Shown here: one piece after another, positions 16,508 through 25,045 of the stretch | Layout: every line of letters starts with the position of its first letter | Position numbering within the stretch: position 1 is the first letter of the stretch | Assembly: GCA_902780395.1 (NCBI GenBank) | Contig: CACZFH010000004.1 | Coordinates: forward strand, 1-64,000 | Direction of reading: 5' to 3' | DNA from: an uncultured Erysipelotrichaceae bacterium | Lineage (GTDB): Bacteria > Bacillota_I > Bacilli_A > RF39 > UBA660 | Length of the DNA: 64,000 bases | Notes under the pieces: model-generated | What the model saw: the letters and a program-made list of their open reading frames with translations, nothing else | Databases searched by the model: none | Told to the model about the DNA's origin: nothing | Program-made: the position numbers and the translations under genes

Positions 16508-18715
16508 ATGAATAATGATGAATTAAGATTTATTGATAGATTATTTAAAGATTTATATAAAGATCCACAAGTACAACATCATTCTAATAATAAAGAAACA
16601 GATAAATATAATATAATTGATAGTTATATATCTTCTTTAGAAATAGTTCATAAAAGAGCTATGGAAAAGGAATGGAGAATTGAATATCTAAAAAGTCTAT
16701 ATCACAATAAATATGTAATCAAAAAAGAAGATATTCCTGATAGTTATTATAAGAATCAAGAAAGACTAGCCTTAGAAAGAGGCTTTGGTCATATAGTATT
16801 ATCAAAAGGAGCAAAAGAGAGATTGCAACAAGAAATCATCGATAACCAAACATCTAGCTTAGATGTTTGGTTAGATTATTTCTTAAGTGAAGATGCCAAA
16901 TTTTACCCATTTTGGGCTAAATATTGGGCTTTCCAAGGAATGTTAAAATTAGGTTCTTATGATAAAACAAAAAGAACATTCAATAAAAGAACGAAAGAAA
17001 CAGTTTCTCCATTTGCAGATTTAAATAGAGAAGCTTTAGCTAAATCTATTGACTTAATTATTAAATATGTAGGAAAAGAAGAAATAGAAGAAAAAGAATT
17101 AGAAGTAATCGTTAAAAGAGGTTCTTTCCAAACGGTATATCCATATGTTTTAGAATATATATTAAAAAATAATAATAGTAGTATTAAAAGAAATGAAGGA
17201 AAATGGATTAAATATAATCAAGGCAGTGACCATATGCCTTTAGTAAAATCCCTACAAGGGTATAATACAGGCTGGTGTACTGCTGGAGAATCAACTGCAA
17301 GATCCCAACTACAAGGAGGAGATTTCTATGTATATTACACATTAGATGAAAATAATGAATATAAGGTACCAAGAATAGCCATTAGAATGGAACAAGGAAA
17401 AATAGGTGAAATAAGAGGTATAGCTGAAGACCAAAACATTGAACCCGAAATGGAAGAAATAGTAGCCGACAAAATAAAAGATTTTCCTGATAAAGAAAAA
17501 TATTATAAAAAAGTATCGGATATGAAGAAACTAACAGAAATCTATTATAAACATAAACATAAAGCAGAATTAACAGTGGAAGAATTAAGATTTCTATATG
17601 AAATAGATTCCAACATAGAAGGTTTTGGATATGACAAAGATTCTAGAATAGAAGAAATAATAGACGAAAGGGGAAAAACAAGAGAAGACTTAGCAAAAGT
17701 CTTTAACTGTAATACATCTCAAATAGCTTTCTCAGTAAAAGAGTTAATGAAAGATACAATATACTACTATGGAAGTATATATGGTAAAACACTAAATTTA
17801 CCACAGTACATTAGAGAAAATTTATATTTAGGCAGTCTAAAAAGTTCCGAAGGTTTAACACTACCTCAAAATGTAGGAGGAGATTTAGATTTAAGTAACC
17901 TAGAGAGTGCCAAAGGTTTAACCCTACCTCAAAATGTAGGAGGAAATTTAGATTTAAGAAGTCTAGAAAGTGCTGAAGGTTTAACACTACCTCAAAATGT
18001 AGGAGGATATTTAAATTTAAGTAGCCTAGAAAGTGCTGAAGGTTTAACACTACCTCAAAATGTAGGAGGATATTTAGATTTAAGAAGTCTAGAAAGTGCT
18101 GAAGGTTTAACCCTACCTCAAAATGTAGGAGGAGATTTAGATTTAAGTAGTCTAGAAAGTGCCAAAGGTTTAACACTACCTCAAAATGTAGGAGGATATT
18201 TAGATTTAAGAAGTCTAGAAAGTGCTGAAGGTTTAACACTACCTCAAAATGTAGGAGGATATTTAGATTTAAGTAGCCTAGAAAGTGCTGAAGGTTTAAC
18301 ACTACCTCAAAATGTAGGAGGATATTTAGATTTAAGAAGTCTAGAAAGTGCTGAAGGTTTAACCATACCTCAAAATGTAGGAGGAGATTTAGATTTAAGT
18401 AGTCTAGAAAGTGCCGAAGGCTTAATGCTATCTCAAAATGTAGGAGGATATTTAGATTTATGTAATTTAGAAAGGGCTGAAAACTTAACGCTACCTCGAA
18501 GTATTGGAGGTAGTTTATATTTAGAAAATATAAACAGTGCCGAAGGCCTAGTATTACCAGAAAGTATAGGCAGTGATTTATTTTTAAAAAATCTAGAGAG
18601 TACCGAAGGTTTAATTTTCCCAGAACCATTAACTTATACTATTTATTGTGATGGCTTTAAGATAACATCTGAAAACGTAGATAATTATAGAAAAAAACAT
18701 CAACGAAATAGATAA
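16508..18715 (+). CDS. Repeat protein: unknown N-terminal domain plus 13 LRR-like 21-residue repeats
   Basis: This is a 735-residue protein. Residues 1-430 form a hydrophilic domain with a distinctive GWCTAGEST box followed by LQGGDFYVYYT and RIAIRM. A similar W-C-T / G-D-F-Y-V-Y-Y signature occurs in PcfJ-like and leucine-rich proteins of mobile elements, but I cannot assign a function. From residue 431 there are 13 tandem 21-residue units (consensus LPQNVGGYLDLSSLESAEGLT) that would fold as a short solenoid. Nine units are almost identical. There is no signal peptide, so it is probably cytoplasmic. The start follows GGTGAT. The repeat suggests protein-protein recognition. Confidence 0.7.
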   Translation: MNNDELRFIDRLFKDLYKDPQVQHHSNNKETDKYNIIDSYISSLEIVHKRAMEKEWRIEYLKSLYHNKYVIKKEDIPDSYYKNQERLALERGFGHIVLSKGAKERLQQEIIDNQTSSLDVWLDYFLSEDAKFYPFWAKYWAFQGMLKLGSYDKTKRTFNKRTKETVSPFADLNREALAKSIDLIIKYVGKEEIEEKELEVIVKRGSFQTVYPYVLEYILKNNNSSIKRNEGKWIKYNQGSDHMPLVKSLQGYNTGWCTAGESTARSQLQGGDFYVYYTLDENNEYKVPRIAIRMEQGKIGEIRGIAEDQNIEPEMEEIVADKIKDFPDKEKYYKKVSDMKKLTEIYYKHKHKAELTVEELRFLYEIDSNIEGFGYDKDSRIEEIIDERGKTREDLAKVFNCNTSQIAFSVKELMKDTIYYYGSIYGKTLNLPQYIRENLYLGSLKSSEGLTLPQNVGGDLDLSNLESAKGLTLPQNVGGNLDLRSLESAEGLTLPQNVGGYLNLSSLESAEGLTLPQNVGGYLDLRSLESAEGLTLPQNVGGDLDLSSLESAKGLTLPQNVGGYLDLRSLESAEGLTLPQNVGGYLDLSSLESAEGLTLPQNVGGYLDLRSLESAEGLTIPQNVGGDLDLSSLESAEGLMLSQNVGGYLDLCNLERAENLTLPRSIGGSLYLENINSAEGLVLPESIGSDLFLKNLESTEGLIFPEPLTYTIYCDGFKITSENVDNYRKKHQRNR
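17798..18616 (+). repeat. 63-bp coding tandem repeat, 13 units, with a 252-bp higher-order period
   Basis: Units begin every 63 bp (checked at 17852, 17915 and 17978). Units 2-10 (17861-18427) are nearly identical; the first and last three are diverged. Residue 8 is Asp only in units 2, 6 and 10, Ser/Arg alternates at residue 12, and synonymous differences (AGTAGC versus AGTAGT) are shared by units four apart. Four-unit blocks have therefore been duplicated. Confidence 0.9.
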
Positions 18716-18754
18716 AAAGATACTTAATATAAAAGTATTAAAAGATAAGATAGC

Positions 18755-18780
18755 AAGACTAGAGTATTCTAGTCTTTTTC
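18755..18780 (+). terminator. Intrinsic terminator
   Basis: The stem AAGACTAGA / TCTAGTCTT with a GTAT loop and a T-tract lies downstream of the repeat-protein gene. Confidence 0.8.
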
Positions 18781-18791
18781 ACATAATTTCC

Positions 18792-18823
18792 CATAATTGT
18801 GAGATAATTCTGCCACAATTGTT
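18792..18823. promoter_or_regulatory. Inverted repeat in intergenic region
   Basis: ATAATTGTG and CACAATTGT are arranged as an inverted repeat with a 12-nt spacer between the terminator and the two-component system. This could be an operator or a hairpin; there is no further support. Confidence 0.25.
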
Positions 18824-18945
18824 AGATACAATAGAATCAAGAAAGGAGAAATGTGTTATAAGGTTATAAAGAGATAAAAGAGATAATTAAAAATTTAAAA
18901 TATAGAAAAAATAAAGAAAAGGAGGGATAATCCTAAGAGAAAAAA

Positions 18946-18954
18946 TGATATACT
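18946..18954 (+). promoter_or_regulatory. Extended -10 promoter element
   Basis: TGATATACT lies 17 nt upstream of the response-regulator start codon. Confidence 0.5.
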
Positions 18955-18971
18955 AGAGATAGGTGATAAGT

Positions 18972-19634
18972 ATGTATACAATTGGTTTAGTGGAAGATGA
19001 AGAAGCTTTATCCAATATTGTAAAGCTCTATTTAGATAGGGCTGGTTATGAAACAATCTGTTTTAATAAAGGAAAAGATGCCATTTCTTATATAGGCAAT
19101 AAAATTGACTTATGGATTTTAGATATTATGTTAGGAGATGATGTTAGTGGGTATGATGTAATCAAAGCTATTCGGGAAAAAGATGAAAATGTACCAGTAA
19201 TCTTTACATCAGCAAGAGATCAAGAAATTGATAAAATCTTCGGTTTAGAGTTAGGATCCGATGATTACATGACAAAACCCTATTCAAGTAAAGAATTAGT
19301 ATTAAGAGTAAACAATATCATAAAACGTGTTTACAAAGAAAAAGAAGAGAGTAATATCTTAACATATGATGATTATAAGATTGATTTAGATAAAAGAACT
19401 GTAGAGCAAAATAGCAAATTAATAAAATTAACAACATTAGAATATGATTTATTAATCTTATTAATCAAGAATAAAGATAAATGCTTTTCTAGAGAAGAAA
19501 TTTTAAATAGTGTTTGGGGATCTGATTATTTTGGGAATGATCGAGTAGTAGATGATTTAATTAGAAGAGTAAGAAAACGCCTTCCAAAAATTAAAATAGA
19601 CGCCGTCTATGGATATGGATATCGTTTATCATGA
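18972..19634 (+). CDS. OmpR/PhoB-family response regulator
   Basis: A 220-residue DNA-binding regulator. The receiver domain (about 1-118) has the acidic pair E8-D9, phospho-acceptor D51 (LDIML), and K102 in T-K-P-Y. The winged-helix output domain (about 125-220) ends in YGYGYRLS, typical of the OmpR class. I start at ATG 18972; a GTG at 18963 is part of the GGTGAT ribosome site. It overlaps the kinase gene by 4 nt, so the pair is co-expressed. The regulon cannot be told from the window; the genes on either side belong to unrelated groups. Confidence 0.92.
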   Translation: MYTIGLVEDEEALSNIVKLYLDRAGYETICFNKGKDAISYIGNKIDLWILDIMLGDDVSGYDVIKAIREKDENVPVIFTSARDQEIDKIFGLELGSDDYMTKPYSSKELVLRVNNIIKRVYKEKEESNILTYDDYKIDLDKRTVEQNSKLIKLTTLEYDLLILLIKNKDKCFSREEILNSVWGSDYFGNDRVVDDLIRRVRKRLPKIKIDAVYGYGYRLS

Positions 19635-20911
19635 ATCCACAACAAAATCGTCTAAGTAAACAATTACTATTAGTAGTTGGCGTAGCCTTTATTCTACTAT
19701 TTATATCCCTAGGAATAGTTCTTCCTAGAATGTTAATCCCTGTAGCTGAAAAAAATATCTATAATTACTTAAGTGAACCATTAAAAATGTATGATAGAGA
19801 TGTTGACAGTGACTTATTAGACACAGAAATTGCTTATATATATCTTACAGAAGATAGTATGGCAACTTCTCCCAATATTGATAAAGTTTTAGACTCCCCC
19901 AAGATTAATAAAATTTTAAAACTTATGAACGACCCTTATGGGAAAATAATCTATAATCATAAAACTTATTATTACTATACTTTAAAAAATGATGAAATCA
20001 CAAAAATTGCGATTTCCAACGATTCATACATCAATAGAACTAAATCGGCCATACTAAAAACCATCTTTCCTCTAGTATTAGCAACTTGTTTATTAATTGG
20101 ACTAATGCTTGTATTTTGGTCTAGTGTTATCGTAAGAAAAATCGAAAAATTAAAAGATAAAATCGATAACATAGATAATCCAAACTATAATCACAAAATT
20201 GATTTCGAAATAGATGATGAAATACGTTCTCTCGCCCTCGCAATAGAAGATATGCGAATCTCTCTCATCAGTCAAGAAAAAGTTCGAAATCAAATGTATC
20301 AAAACATTTCACATGATTTTAAAACTCCTCTCACCGTTATAAAATCATATATTGAAGCTGTGGAAGATGGAGTAGAAGATAAAGACTCTGCTTTCCAAAC
20401 AATAAAAGAGCAAACCGACAAATTAGAGCAAAAAGTACGCTCTCTACTATACTTAAATAAATTGGATTATCTAAAAGATAAGGAAGTTGACAAAACCAAA
20501 TTCATAGATATGGAATCATTAATTCAAGAAGAAGTAGATAAATTTAAATTTCATCGAAAAGATATTAATTTTGAAGTGAATTATGATAAAAAAAGCAAAT
20601 TCTATGGATCAAAAGAAAACTGGGAAACCATTTTAGATAACTTATTAAGTAACTTTATGAGATATGCAGATAAAACAATTCGTATTACAGTTAAGCAAAA
20701 TAAATTATATTTGTATAATGATGGAGAACCAATCGATAAAGACTTTTTAGAAGTAATCTTTACCCCTTTTAGAAAAGGAATTAAAGGAGAATTTGGATTA
20801 GGCTTATCTATTGTTAAGAAAACATTAAATCTCATGGATTATGACATTTTAATAAGAAATGAAAAAAAAGGAGTTTCCTTCATTATGTCGAGACAAAAAG
20901 GAGTAAAATAA
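19631..20911 (+). CDS. Sensor histidine kinase (partner of upstream regulator)
   Basis: A 426-residue membrane kinase. Transmembrane helices at about 10-31 and 143-165 enclose an external sensor domain of about 110 residues. A HAMP-like linker and the dimerisation/phosphoacceptor helix (HDFKTPL, H228) follow. The catalytic domain has an N-box (NLLSNFMRYA) and G-boxes (NDGEPI, FGLGLSIVKK). It phosphorylates the response regulator encoded just upstream. The ligand of the sensor domain is unknown. The last codons are part of the terminator. Confidence 0.92.
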   Translation: MNPQQNRLSKQLLLVVGVAFILLFISLGIVLPRMLIPVAEKNIYNYLSEPLKMYDRDVDSDLLDTEIAYIYLTEDSMATSPNIDKVLDSPKINKILKLMNDPYGKIIYNHKTYYYYTLKNDEITKIAISNDSYINRTKSAILKTIFPLVLATCLLIGLMLVFWSSVIVRKIEKLKDKIDNIDNPNYNHKIDFEIDDEIRSLALAIEDMRISLISQEKVRNQMYQNISHDFKTPLTVIKSYIEAVEDGVEDKDSAFQTIKEQTDKLEQKVRSLLYLNKLDYLKDKEVDKTKFIDMESLIQEEVDKFKFHRKDINFEVNYDKKSKFYGSKENWETILDNLLSNFMRYADKTIRITVKQNKLYLYNDGEPIDKDFLEVIFTPFRKGIKGEFGLGLSIVKKTLNLMDYDILIRNEKKGVSFIMSRQKGVK

Positions 20912-20925
20912 ACTCCTTTTTTTTT
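20895..20925 (+). terminator. Intrinsic terminator
   Basis: The stem AAAAAGGAGT / ACTCCTTTTT with a 7-nt loop overlaps the end of the kinase gene and runs into T9. Confidence 0.85.
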
Positions 20926-20934
20926 GGTTTTTTC

Positions 20935-20963
20935 TTGAGTGAAAAAAATGAGTATAGTATAAT
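20935..20963 (+). promoter_or_regulatory. Promoter of the NAD biosynthesis operon leader
   Basis: TTGAGT, a 17-nt spacer, then TATAAT. It sits directly after the preceding terminator and 23 nt before the leader ORF. Confidence 0.75.
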
Positions 20964-20986
20964 ATAATTGAAGGGTAGGTAATAAT

Positions 20987-21034
20987 ATGAAAATAGTTGA
21001 TTTAAAAAGTTATCTACCGAATAATAAACAATAG
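20987..21034 (+). CDS. 15-residue leader peptide ORF upstream of pncB
   Basis: ATG...TAG encodes MKIVDLKSYLPNNKQ. It is preceded by GGGTAGGTAAT and lies between a good promoter and a terminator hairpin. Part of its coding sequence (TTATCTACC, 21009-21017) can pair with GGTAGGTAA (20974-20982) over its own ribosome site, with one G-T pair. It may be a translated leader or just part of a structured RNA; the peptide itself shows no recognised motif. Confidence 0.4.
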   Translation: MKIVDLKSYLPNNKQ

Positions 21035-21035
21035 G

Positions 21036-21058
21036 AAAAAGGAACCTTGTTCCTTTTT
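21036..21058 (+). terminator. Leader terminator/attenuator before pncB
   Basis: The 10-bp stem AAAAAGGAAC / GTTCCTTTTT with a CTT loop lies between the leader ORF and pncB, 27 nt before its start. Because the only visible promoter is upstream of it, some read-through or regulated antitermination is needed to transcribe pncB. Confidence 0.75.
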
Positions 21059-21085
21059 GTTTGTTATTGATAAGAGGAGGATCGT

Positions 21086-22522
21086 ATGAATAAAACATTA
21101 GTAACTGACTTATATGAACTCACTATGGCTCAAACTTACTTTTTAGAGGGAAAAAAAGATGAAATATTATATTTTGATATCTTCTTTCGGGAAAATCCTT
21201 TTAAAGGAGGATATACCATAAGTGGTGGTTTAGATGAAATAATAGAATATATTGAAAACTTTCATTTTACAGCAGAAGATATTGAATACTTGCAAAGTCT
21301 AAATCTCTTTCAAAAAGAATTTCTAGAGTATTTAAAAACACTTCGTTTTACTGGGGATGTTTATGCTGTACCAGATGGAACTGTTATTTTCCCCAATGAA
21401 CCAATCATTACTGTTAAAGCTGACTCTATAACGGCTCAAATATTAGAAACAGCCTTATTAGCCAGCTTCAACCATGCATCTTTAGTAACAACATCAGCTA
21501 AAAGAATAACATCTGCTGCCAAAAACATTCCGGTAATGGAGTTTGGTGCCAGACGTGCTAGAGGAATTGATTCCTCTGTAGAAGCCAGTAAATACGCATT
21601 TATTGGTGGCTGTGTAGGAACTAGTAATACTTATGCTGGAAAAAAATATAACATCCCTGTTTTAGGAACTATGGCTCATTCTTTAGTAACTGAAGAAAAA
21701 GATGAATATACGGCTTTTCTTGGTTATGCCAAAGCCAATCCTAATAATTGTGTTTTTCTAGTAGATACATATGATACCTTAAAAAGTGGTGTAAAAAATG
21801 CTATTAAAGTTGCTAAAGACTATTTAACACCCAATAATTTACCATTTAAAGGAATCCGTATTGATTCTGGAGATTTAGCTTATCTTTCCAAAGAAGCTAG
21901 AAAACTCTTAGATGCCTCTGGTTATAAAGAAACTACTATTTGCCTAAGTAATAGTTTAGATGAATTTACTATTAAAGACTTAATAGAACAAGGAGCTTCT
22001 TTCAATTCCCTAGGAGTAGGAGATAATATTGCTGCTTCTAAAGAAAGGTTAGGAGGAGTCTATAAATTGGTAGCAGTTACAAAAAACAATGAAATATCTC
22101 CTCGTATGAAAGTAAGTGATAATCCATTTAAAACTACCACTCCAGGATTTAAAAAAACAATTAGGTTTTATGATAAAGAAACAGGTTATGCTTTAGGAGA
22201 TGTTGTAGCTTTAAGAGAAGAAATAATAAATGAAGAGCAATATACCTTAGTTGATAGTACAGAAACTTGGAAGAAAAAAACAATTTCTAATTATATAATA
22301 AGAGAATTACAAGTACCAGTCTTTATAAAGGGACAGAAAGTTTATCAAACTCCTTCTATTACAGAAAAACAAGCCTATTGTCAGAAAGAATATGATACAC
22401 TTTATCCTGAAGTAACTCGTTTATTAAATCCACATGAATATTATGTTGATTTAAGTGATAAATTAAGAGAATTAAAGGAAAATATGATAATTGCTTCTAG
22501 GAAAGAAGAGGAAATTATATGA
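21086..22522 (+). CDS. pncB: Nicotinate phosphoribosyltransferase
   Basis: Converts nicotinate plus PRPP (with ATP) to nicotinate mononucleotide, the entry step of NAD salvage. The length of 478 residues fits the Firmicute enzyme. Diagnostic segments are the N-terminal TDLYELTMAQTYF, EFGARRARG (about residues 151-159), GTMAHSLV (about 194-201), and FKGIRIDSGDLA (about 253-264), which forms the phosphoribosyl site. A strong AGAGGAGG site precedes the ATG. It overlaps nadE by 4 nt and heads the operon pncB-nadE-prs-nadD. Confidence 0.95.
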   Translation: MNKTLVTDLYELTMAQTYFLEGKKDEILYFDIFFRENPFKGGYTISGGLDEIIEYIENFHFTAEDIEYLQSLNLFQKEFLEYLKTLRFTGDVYAVPDGTVIFPNEPIITVKADSITAQILETALLASFNHASLVTTSAKRITSAAKNIPVMEFGARRARGIDSSVEASKYAFIGGCVGTSNTYAGKKYNIPVLGTMAHSLVTEEKDEYTAFLGYAKANPNNCVFLVDTYDTLKSGVKNAIKVAKDYLTPNNLPFKGIRIDSGDLAYLSKEARKLLDASGYKETTICLSNSLDEFTIKDLIEQGASFNSLGVGDNIAASKERLGGVYKLVAVTKNNEISPRMKVSDNPFKTTTPGFKKTIRFYDKETGYALGDVVALREEIINEEQYTLVDSTETWKKKTISNYIIRELQVPVFIKGQKVYQTPSITEKQAYCQKEYDTLYPEVTRLLNPHEYYVDLSDKLRELKENMIIASRKEEEII

Positions 22523-23259
22523 ATGCCGAAGAACAAGTTAGAAAAGTAACAGAATTCATTCAGAATTATTTTAAAGAAAATAATCTTGGTGGTGTCATCA
22601 TTGGTATTAGTGGTGGTAAAGATTCCGCTGTAGCTTTAGCATTATTTGTAAAAGCTTTAGAAAAAGAAAATGTTATAGGAATTACCTTACCATGTCATTC
22701 AAATGAACAAGATAAAATAGATGCTATAAAATTAGCTGATTTCTATGGAATAAAACTATTAAATATAGATTTAACAAGTACTTATGATACTTTTACCGAA
22801 GAAGCTATGAAATTAGAAGAATTCATTGTATCAGAAGATAGTGAAATTAATTTAAAACCAAGACTTAGAATGGCATCTTTATATTATGTTGCTCAAATGC
22901 TATCTCTACGTGATAATAAAAGATATATTGTTGCTGGAACAGGTAATAAATGTGAAGAATATGTAGGTTATTTTACTAAAGGAGGAGACTCTGTTTCAGA
23001 TATTAAAGTATTAGCTGATTTTACCGTAGAGGAAGTATACCAATTAGGGGAAGTATTACAAGTTCCAAAAGATATCTTATATAAGACACCTAGTGATGGT
23101 TTAAGTGGTAAAAGTGATGAAGAAAAATTAGGAGTAAAGTATAGTGATATTGCTAAAGTAATAAATGGTGAAGAAGTAGCTGAAGAAATAGCCAATAGAA
23201 TTAAAGAAATGCATAATAAGAATCAACATAAGTTTGTTATACCAACTTATTATAAATAG
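22519..23259 (+). CDS. nadE: NH3-dependent NAD synthetase
   Basis: Amidates deamido-NAD to NAD using ammonia and ATP. The protein has 246 residues without the glutaminase domain of the long form, so free ammonia is the nitrogen donor. The PP-loop is GISGGKDSA (residues 29-37). Later conserved segments are GTGNKCE (about 140-146), GDSVSDIKVLADFTVEEVYQL (split over 156-176) and PSDGLSGKSDEE (about 191-202). It is coupled to pncB by an ATGA overlap. Confidence 0.95.
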   Translation: MNAEEQVRKVTEFIQNYFKENNLGGVIIGISGGKDSAVALALFVKALEKENVIGITLPCHSNEQDKIDAIKLADFYGIKLLNIDLTSTYDTFTEEAMKLEEFIVSEDSEINLKPRLRMASLYYVAQMLSLRDNKRYIVAGTGNKCEEYVGYFTKGGDSVSDIKVLADFTVEEVYQLGEVLQVPKDILYKTPSDGLSGKSDEEKLGVKYSDIAKVINGEEVAEEIANRIKEMHNKNQHKFVIPTYYK

Positions 23260-23277
23260 AAAAAAAGGGAGAAGTAT

Positions 23278-24387
23278 ATGGATAATAGGAAGTTAAAATT
23301 ATTAGTAATGCCTAATTGCCAAGAATTAGGTGAAAAAATTGCCAAAGAATTACAGAAACTAAATAAACAAGAAGATAGTATATTATTAGATTACACCCCG
23401 GATCGTTTTAGTAATGGTGAAGGAAAAGTTCGGATTCATGATAACATTAACAATGTAGATTTATATATTCTAAGTGACATTGGAAATTATGGAATAACTT
23501 ATAAATATCATGGCAAAGATCATGAAATGTCACCTGATGAACATTTTCAAGATATTAAAAGAAGTATTGCTGCAACTAGTGGACATGCTGCTAAGATTAA
23601 TGTAATAATGCCTCTTTTATATCAATCAAGACAAGATAAAAGAAAAGGAAATGAATCTCTAGATTGCGCTATTGCTCTACAAGAACTAGAAAACATCGGA
23701 GTAAAGAATATTATTACCTTTGATGCTCATAATGCTAGTGTCTGCAATGCTATTCCAAGACTTCCTTTTGAAAACTATTATCCAACTCATCGTATATTAG
23801 AAGAATTAATTAATAGAGAAGAGATTAAAGATTTACTAGTAATTGCCCCTGATATGGGTGCCATGGAAAGAGCTCGTTACTATGCTGAAATGTTAGGAGT
23901 AGATGTTGGCGTCTTTTATAAAAGAAGAGATTTATCAAAAGTTGTCAATGGTAAAAATCCAATTGTTGAGCACATGTATATGGGAGCAAATCCTGAAGGT
24001 AAAGATATTATAATAGTAGATGATATGATTGCTAGTGGAGGTTCAATTTTAGAAGTTGCTGAACAATTAAAACAAAAAGGAGTAGCAAAAATCTTTTTAA
24101 TAGTAACTTTTTCTCTATTTACCGAAGGATTTGATCGTTTTCAAGAAGCCTTTGAGAAAGGAATCTTTCAGAAATTATATTCTACAAATTTAACTTATGT
24201 ACCAGAAATAGTAAAAGAAACTCCATGGTATCAAGATGTAGATTGTTCAAAATATTTAGCAAGTATTATCAACACGTATTATCATAATGAAGATCCATCT
24301 CCATTATTAAATGGTCAAAAGAAAATGATTAATAAAATTCAAAAGAAAAAGGAAGCTGAAGAAAAACAATTACAAATAGAAATATAA
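23278..24387 (+). CDS. prs: Ribose-phosphate pyrophosphokinase (PRPP synthetase)
   Basis: Makes PRPP from ribose 5-phosphate and ATP. The 369 residues are longer than the usual 310-320, with extra N-terminal and C-terminal (Lys/Glu-rich) segments. Recognisable parts are FSNGEGKVRI (residues about 42-51), the pyrophosphate region PLLYQSRQDKRKGNES, ITFDAHN, and the PRPP-binding loop IIVDDMIASGGS (about 246-257). Its place between nadE and nadD suggests it supplies PRPP for PncB, although it may also serve nucleotide synthesis. The variant is divergent, so activity is inferred. Confidence 0.85.
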   Translation: MDNRKLKLLVMPNCQELGEKIAKELQKLNKQEDSILLDYTPDRFSNGEGKVRIHDNINNVDLYILSDIGNYGITYKYHGKDHEMSPDEHFQDIKRSIAATSGHAAKINVIMPLLYQSRQDKRKGNESLDCAIALQELENIGVKNIITFDAHNASVCNAIPRLPFENYYPTHRILEELINREEIKDLLVIAPDMGAMERARYYAEMLGVDVGVFYKRRDLSKVVNGKNPIVEHMYMGANPEGKDIIIVDDMIASGGSILEVAEQLKQKGVAKIFLIVTFSLFTEGFDRFQEAFEKGIFQKLYSTNLTYVPEIVKETPWYQDVDCSKYLASIINTYYHNEDPSPLLNGQKKMINKIQKKKEAEEKQLQIEI

Positions 24388-24400
24388 AGGAGAGATTATT

Positions 24401-24991
24401 ATGAAAATAGGAATCTTTGGAGGAAGCTTTAATCCCCCACATAAAATGCATAAATCAATTGCCAAAGAGCTAATAAAGAAAAAGTATGTAGATCTAGTAA
24501 TAATCGTTCCAACCGGAATAAAATATCATTATAAGAATAATCTTTTAGAAAATGATATTCGTTATAGACTACTAAAAGAAATGACTAAAAAAGAAGAAAA
24601 TATCTTAGTAAGTAAATATGAGTTTCAAGAAAAAGAAGTTTTTACCTATGAAACAATGGAATATTATCAAAAACAGTATCCCAATGATGAATTATACTTT
24701 ATTTGTGGATCAGATAATATGAAGTATTTAAAAGAATGGAAAGATTGGGAAAAGTTATTAGATAAGTATAAATTACTAGTCATTCCCAGAAATACTAAGA
24801 AAGTAGAGGAAATAAAAAAAGAATTTGCTCCATACTTAGATCATATCGTACTAGCAAATATGGAAGCCAATGATATATCATCTACTATTATTAGAAATGC
24901 TTTAAAAGAAAATAATAATGAATTATTAAAAAAATATTTAGATAAAGAAGTACTAGAAGACATTGTTTTAAATCATTTATACCAAAATTAA
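24401..24991 (+). CDS. nadD: Nicotinate-nucleotide adenylyltransferase
   Basis: Adenylates nicotinate mononucleotide to deamido-NAD, the substrate of NadE. The 196-residue nucleotidyltransferase has GGSFNPPHKMH (residues 6-16), containing the (T/H)xGH-related catalytic element; the family's second His (PxHxGH) is replaced here by Met-His (PPHKMH). The C-terminal signature ISSTIIR lies near residue 165. The start follows AAAGGAGAG. It is the last gene of the pncB operon before a new promoter for nadK. Confidence 0.93.
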   Translation: MKIGIFGGSFNPPHKMHKSIAKELIKKKYVDLVIIVPTGIKYHYKNNLLENDIRYRLLKEMTKKEENILVSKYEFQEKEVFTYETMEYYQKQYPNDELYFICGSDNMKYLKEWKDWEKLLDKYKLLVIPRNTKKVEEIKKEFAPYLDHIVLANMEANDISSTIIRNALKENNNELLKKYLDKEVLEDIVLNHLYQN

Positions 24992-24999
24992 TAAAATAG

Positions 25000-25008
25000 T
25001 GTTATAAT
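25000..25008 (+). promoter_or_regulatory. Extended -10 promoter element upstream of nadK
   Basis: TGTTATAAT lies 37 nt before the nadK start codon. Confidence 0.55.
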
Positions 25009-25045
25009 GAAATAAATGTGACACTCTAGTATACAAAGGTGAACT

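Noticed and set aside
17798-18616. Possible CRISPR array because of regular spaced repeats
   Set aside because: The repeats are directly adjacent 63-bp units in frame, without variable spacers, and no cas genes are present.
17811-18629. 272-codon minus-strand open frame with its own repeated sequence
   Set aside because: It is the mirror of the 63-bp coding repeat. The plus-strand protein has a proper start, an N-terminal domain and sensible codon use.
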